Assembly: GCF_025685425.1 (NCBI RefSeq)
Contig: NZ_JAGTAS010000056.1
Location: 304,938 to 368,937 of the forward strand
Direction: 5' to 3'
DNA length: 64,000 nucleotides
From: Terriglobus albidus
GTDB lineage: Bacteria; Acidobacteriota; Terriglobia; Terriglobales; Acidobacteriaceae
The notes under the pieces are model-generated. The model worked only from the letters and a program-made list of their open reading frames with translations, searched no databases and was not told the origin of the DNA. A program made the position numbers and the translations under genes. Positions 62,362 through 64,000 of this stretch are shown one piece after another. The number at the start of each line of letters is the position of its first letter. Position 1 is the stretch's first letter.

Positions 62362-63704
62362 ACACCTACCTGCGGTTGCTTTCTCTTTTACTGCCCGCCC
62401 AGCGGAGATCTACATGGTTGTCTGAATGGAATGCCGAACTGTGGCATGTGCGGAGTGAGTGTGGATGGGGCGCGGCAGTCCATCTGTTGAGCGGAGCCTT
62501 GGCCGATGCGCGGGAGCTGCGCGCGGTGACCGAAAAGGATGTGCCGGTGGGCTGGTCCGTGACGCTGCCCTGGCTGCAATCCCGGCTCTGGACGCATTCC
62601 TGGCTGCAGGCACTTGTTCTTCCGTCGATGGCACTGTTGATGATGGCGTTCGCCGCAATGTGTGTTCCAGGCTCCCGGGATATCTTGCTGAGCCGGAGTT
62701 ACAGCGCTCCCTCATCCATAGTGCTGCTGAAGGATGCGGAGCATCCCGCGATCGCCTATGAGACGTACGCCGAATGGACACGACGGCGGCAGTCGCTCTT
62801 CGATGAGTTCGCGTTCTATGCGGTCCAGAAGCGGTATGTCAACGGCGAGCGCCTGCGTGTCGCGACCGCCTCCGCCAACCTGATACGGATGCTAGGGTTG
62901 GGTGGCTCTGCCAGGGAGGGAATCTATCTAAGTTACGCCGCTGCGAAAGGGTTAGGGTTTCCCTCAAGAGTGCGTCTTGGCGGAAACACGGTGCGGGTCC
63001 AGGGGGTACTTCCGCGTACGACGCTGCGGTTATGGGACGATCCGGAGGCGATTATCCTGGCAGATCGGCTACCGGCTGGTATGCATGGTCACGTATTGGG
63101 CGCCGTGGCTCCGGGAGCACCCAATATTTATTGGGGCTTTCAAATACTACAGAACCGACAGTTTCCCTTGCACATTCACGTCACGACTCTGGAAGAGCGT
63201 GTCTTCATGCCAGGAAGGGCTTTTCTATTTGCTTGTGTGATTTTGCTATTCGCCTTGCCGGGAACGCGTCCTCTTGCGCGTGAAGATGGCATGCGCATGC
63301 CAATGCGCATGCGCTGGCGTCCAGCGATATTTCTAGGCGTGCAGATGATTCTGTTGCTTGCAGCTGCCTATCTCGGTTCGCTGGCAATTGCAATGGAATT
63401 CGCTTTTCCGCGGCCGGAAGATGCGAGTGGTGTACAGGCGTTTGCAGCCTTCCTGCTTTTGCTGCCGACGATACGGCTTACCTTACGTAGCAACCGCCAT
63501 CGCTGCCCATGCTGTTTGCGAAAGCTGGGACATCCGGCCCGTGTAGGCCAGCCCTCCGCCGCCTTCCTGAACTGGTATGGCACCGAGCTGCTCTGTGCTC
63601 AAGGGCATGGCATGGTTCATATCCCGGATATGCCGACGACATGGTTTTCGGAGCCACGCTGGATGCCGTTGGATGCATCGTGGGCTGCGTTGTTTTCCCA
63701 GTGA
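62358..63704 (+). CDS. Membrane protein with MacB-like periplasmic part and C-terminal cysteine motif
   Basis: A 448-residue protein with a helix at about 75-97, a periplasmic-looking domain (100-295), and three helices between about 300 and 375. The middle contains AEWTRRRQSLFDEFAFYAV, which resembles the MacB periplasmic core of the large acidobacterial ADOP permeases. Here the FtsX permease half is missing. The cytoplasmic end has HRCPCCLRKLGHP and, 30 residues on, LLCAQGHGM, which together look like a zinc ribbon. The N-terminus (RLLSLLLPAQRRSTWLSEWNAELWHV) is like the leader of ADOP proteins. It is translationally coupled to padR. Function unknown. Confidence 0.75.
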   Translation: MNTYLRLLSLLLPAQRRSTWLSEWNAELWHVRSECGWGAAVHLLSGALADARELRAVTEKDVPVGWSVTLPWLQSRLWTHSWLQALVLPSMALLMMAFAAMCVPGSRDILLSRSYSAPSSIVLLKDAEHPAIAYETYAEWTRRRQSLFDEFAFYAVQKRYVNGERLRVATASANLIRMLGLGGSAREGIYLSYAAAKGLGFPSRVRLGGNTVRVQGVLPRTTLRLWDDPEAIILADRLPAGMHGHVLGAVAPGAPNIYWGFQILQNRQFPLHIHVTTLEERVFMPGRAFLFACVILLFALPGTRPLAREDGMRMPMRMRWRPAIFLGVQMILLLAAAYLGSLAIAMEFAFPRPEDASGVQAFAAFLLLLPTIRLTLRSNRHRCPCCLRKLGHPARVGQPSAAFLNWYGTELLCAQGHGMVHIPDMPTTWFSEPRWMPLDASWAALFSQ

Positions 63705-63755
63705 TGGGCTTCATCGACCTGACCGCACCTGACCATCAGCCGGTTTTCTTTGCGC

Positions 63756-64000
63756 TAGAGCATTTTCCCTGTAGGTGTAGTCCAGAGCATCCGCATCTAT
63801 GGGCGTTTTCCGCAATGAAAACGCCGCCGCACTCCTCTTCCGGGATACCCAGCAACAGGGAAATGCGAGTAAAGCATTTTCCCTGTAGGTGTAGTCCAGA
63901 GCATCCGCATCTATGGGCGTTTTCCGCAATGAAAACGCCGCCGCACTCCTCTTCCGGGATACCCAGCAACAGGGAAATGCGAGTAAAGCATTTTCCCTGT
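63756..64000 (-). repeat. Tandem array of the MITE-like element (at least two full copies and the start of a third)
   Basis: Copies begin at 63756, 63870 and 63984 with an exact 114-base period, each joined to the next by a single TA. The first two units are almost identical, more alike than the scattered copies. Orientation matches copy 4. The array starts 52 bases after the preceding gene and continues past the window edge. 114 is a multiple of three, so one minus-strand frame stays open through the array as a 38-residue repeat; this is probably incidental. Confidence 0.9.

Noticed and set aside
63711..63969. Small repetitive proteins encoded by the 114-bp array
   Set aside because: The frame stays open only because 114 is divisible by three; there is no ribosome site and scattered copies break the frame.
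63756..64000. CRISPR array
   Set aside because: The repeated unit is 114 bases with no unique spacers, so it is a plain tandem repeat.

Overview
The window is high-GC chromosomal DNA that reads like an acidobacterium of the Terriglobia (Granulicella/Edaphobacter/Terriglobus type). This assignment is inferred from gene content: futalosine-type menaquinone genes, a fused rhamnulose-phosphate aldolase/dehydrogenase, lutABC, a PadR-linked ABC-2 exporter beside a MacB-like membrane protein, and very large secreted NHL/Ig-repeat proteins. No rRNA, tRNA, CRISPR array or complete insertion sequence was seen.

Layout. 1-10.3 kb, mostly minus strand: partial purC, a YihY/BrkB membrane protein, smc (with an unusual acidic insert in its head), a secreted repeat protein on the plus strand, proC, an MqnD-like menaquinone gene, a small membrane protein and cutA. 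10.4-18 kb, plus strand: an FtsB-like protein, the lactate-utilisation operon lutABC, then rhamnose catabolism (aldolase-dehydrogenase fusion plus rhamnulokinase). 18.3-20.3 kb: a ricin-like lectin candidate, a secreted esterase and a small conserved protein. 20.4-25.5 kb: the nitrogen-sensing set amtB-glnK-glnD and a secreted protein. 25.6-33.3 kb: an orphan nuoB, an OmpA-like protein with Ig domains, an Asp-box propeller protein, mqnE, an ABC ATPase and a Tat-lipoprotein intradiol dioxygenase. 33.4-40.1 kb, minus strand: one tightly packed arginine operon argR-C-B-D-F-H-A. Divergent from it is gltB, and ArgR operator-like sequences lie between them. 45-46.2 kb: a DUF2231 protein and a TetR regulator. 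46.4-59 kb, minus strand: a single 4,199-residue secreted protein combining NHL repeats, Ig-like domains, a pectin methylesterase (CE8) and a polygalacturonase (GH28). 59.5-63.7 kb: an ABC-2 exporter divergent from a PadR regulator and a membrane protein.

How the genes work together. amtB-glnK-glnD take up ammonium and sense nitrogen status, gltB assimilates it into glutamate, and glutamate feeds the arginine operon next door. The pectin enzyme, the rhamnose genes (rhamnose is a pectin sugar), the esterase and the lactate genes fit an organism living on plant polysaccharides and their fermentation products.

The most interesting structure is not a gene. A roughly 112-bp, MITE-like palindromic element is present in four scattered copies and in a 114-bp tandem array at the right edge. 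In three of the four scattered copies the element sits exactly inside the stop codon of the preceding gene (yihY, mqnD, lutC) and rebuilds that codon as TAG from the duplicated TA and its own first base. A second, unrelated 215-bp element has 32-bp perfect inverted ends and encloses a 47-codon reading frame. Perfect stem-loops lie against the start codons of glnD and of the ABC ATPase gene at 31569.
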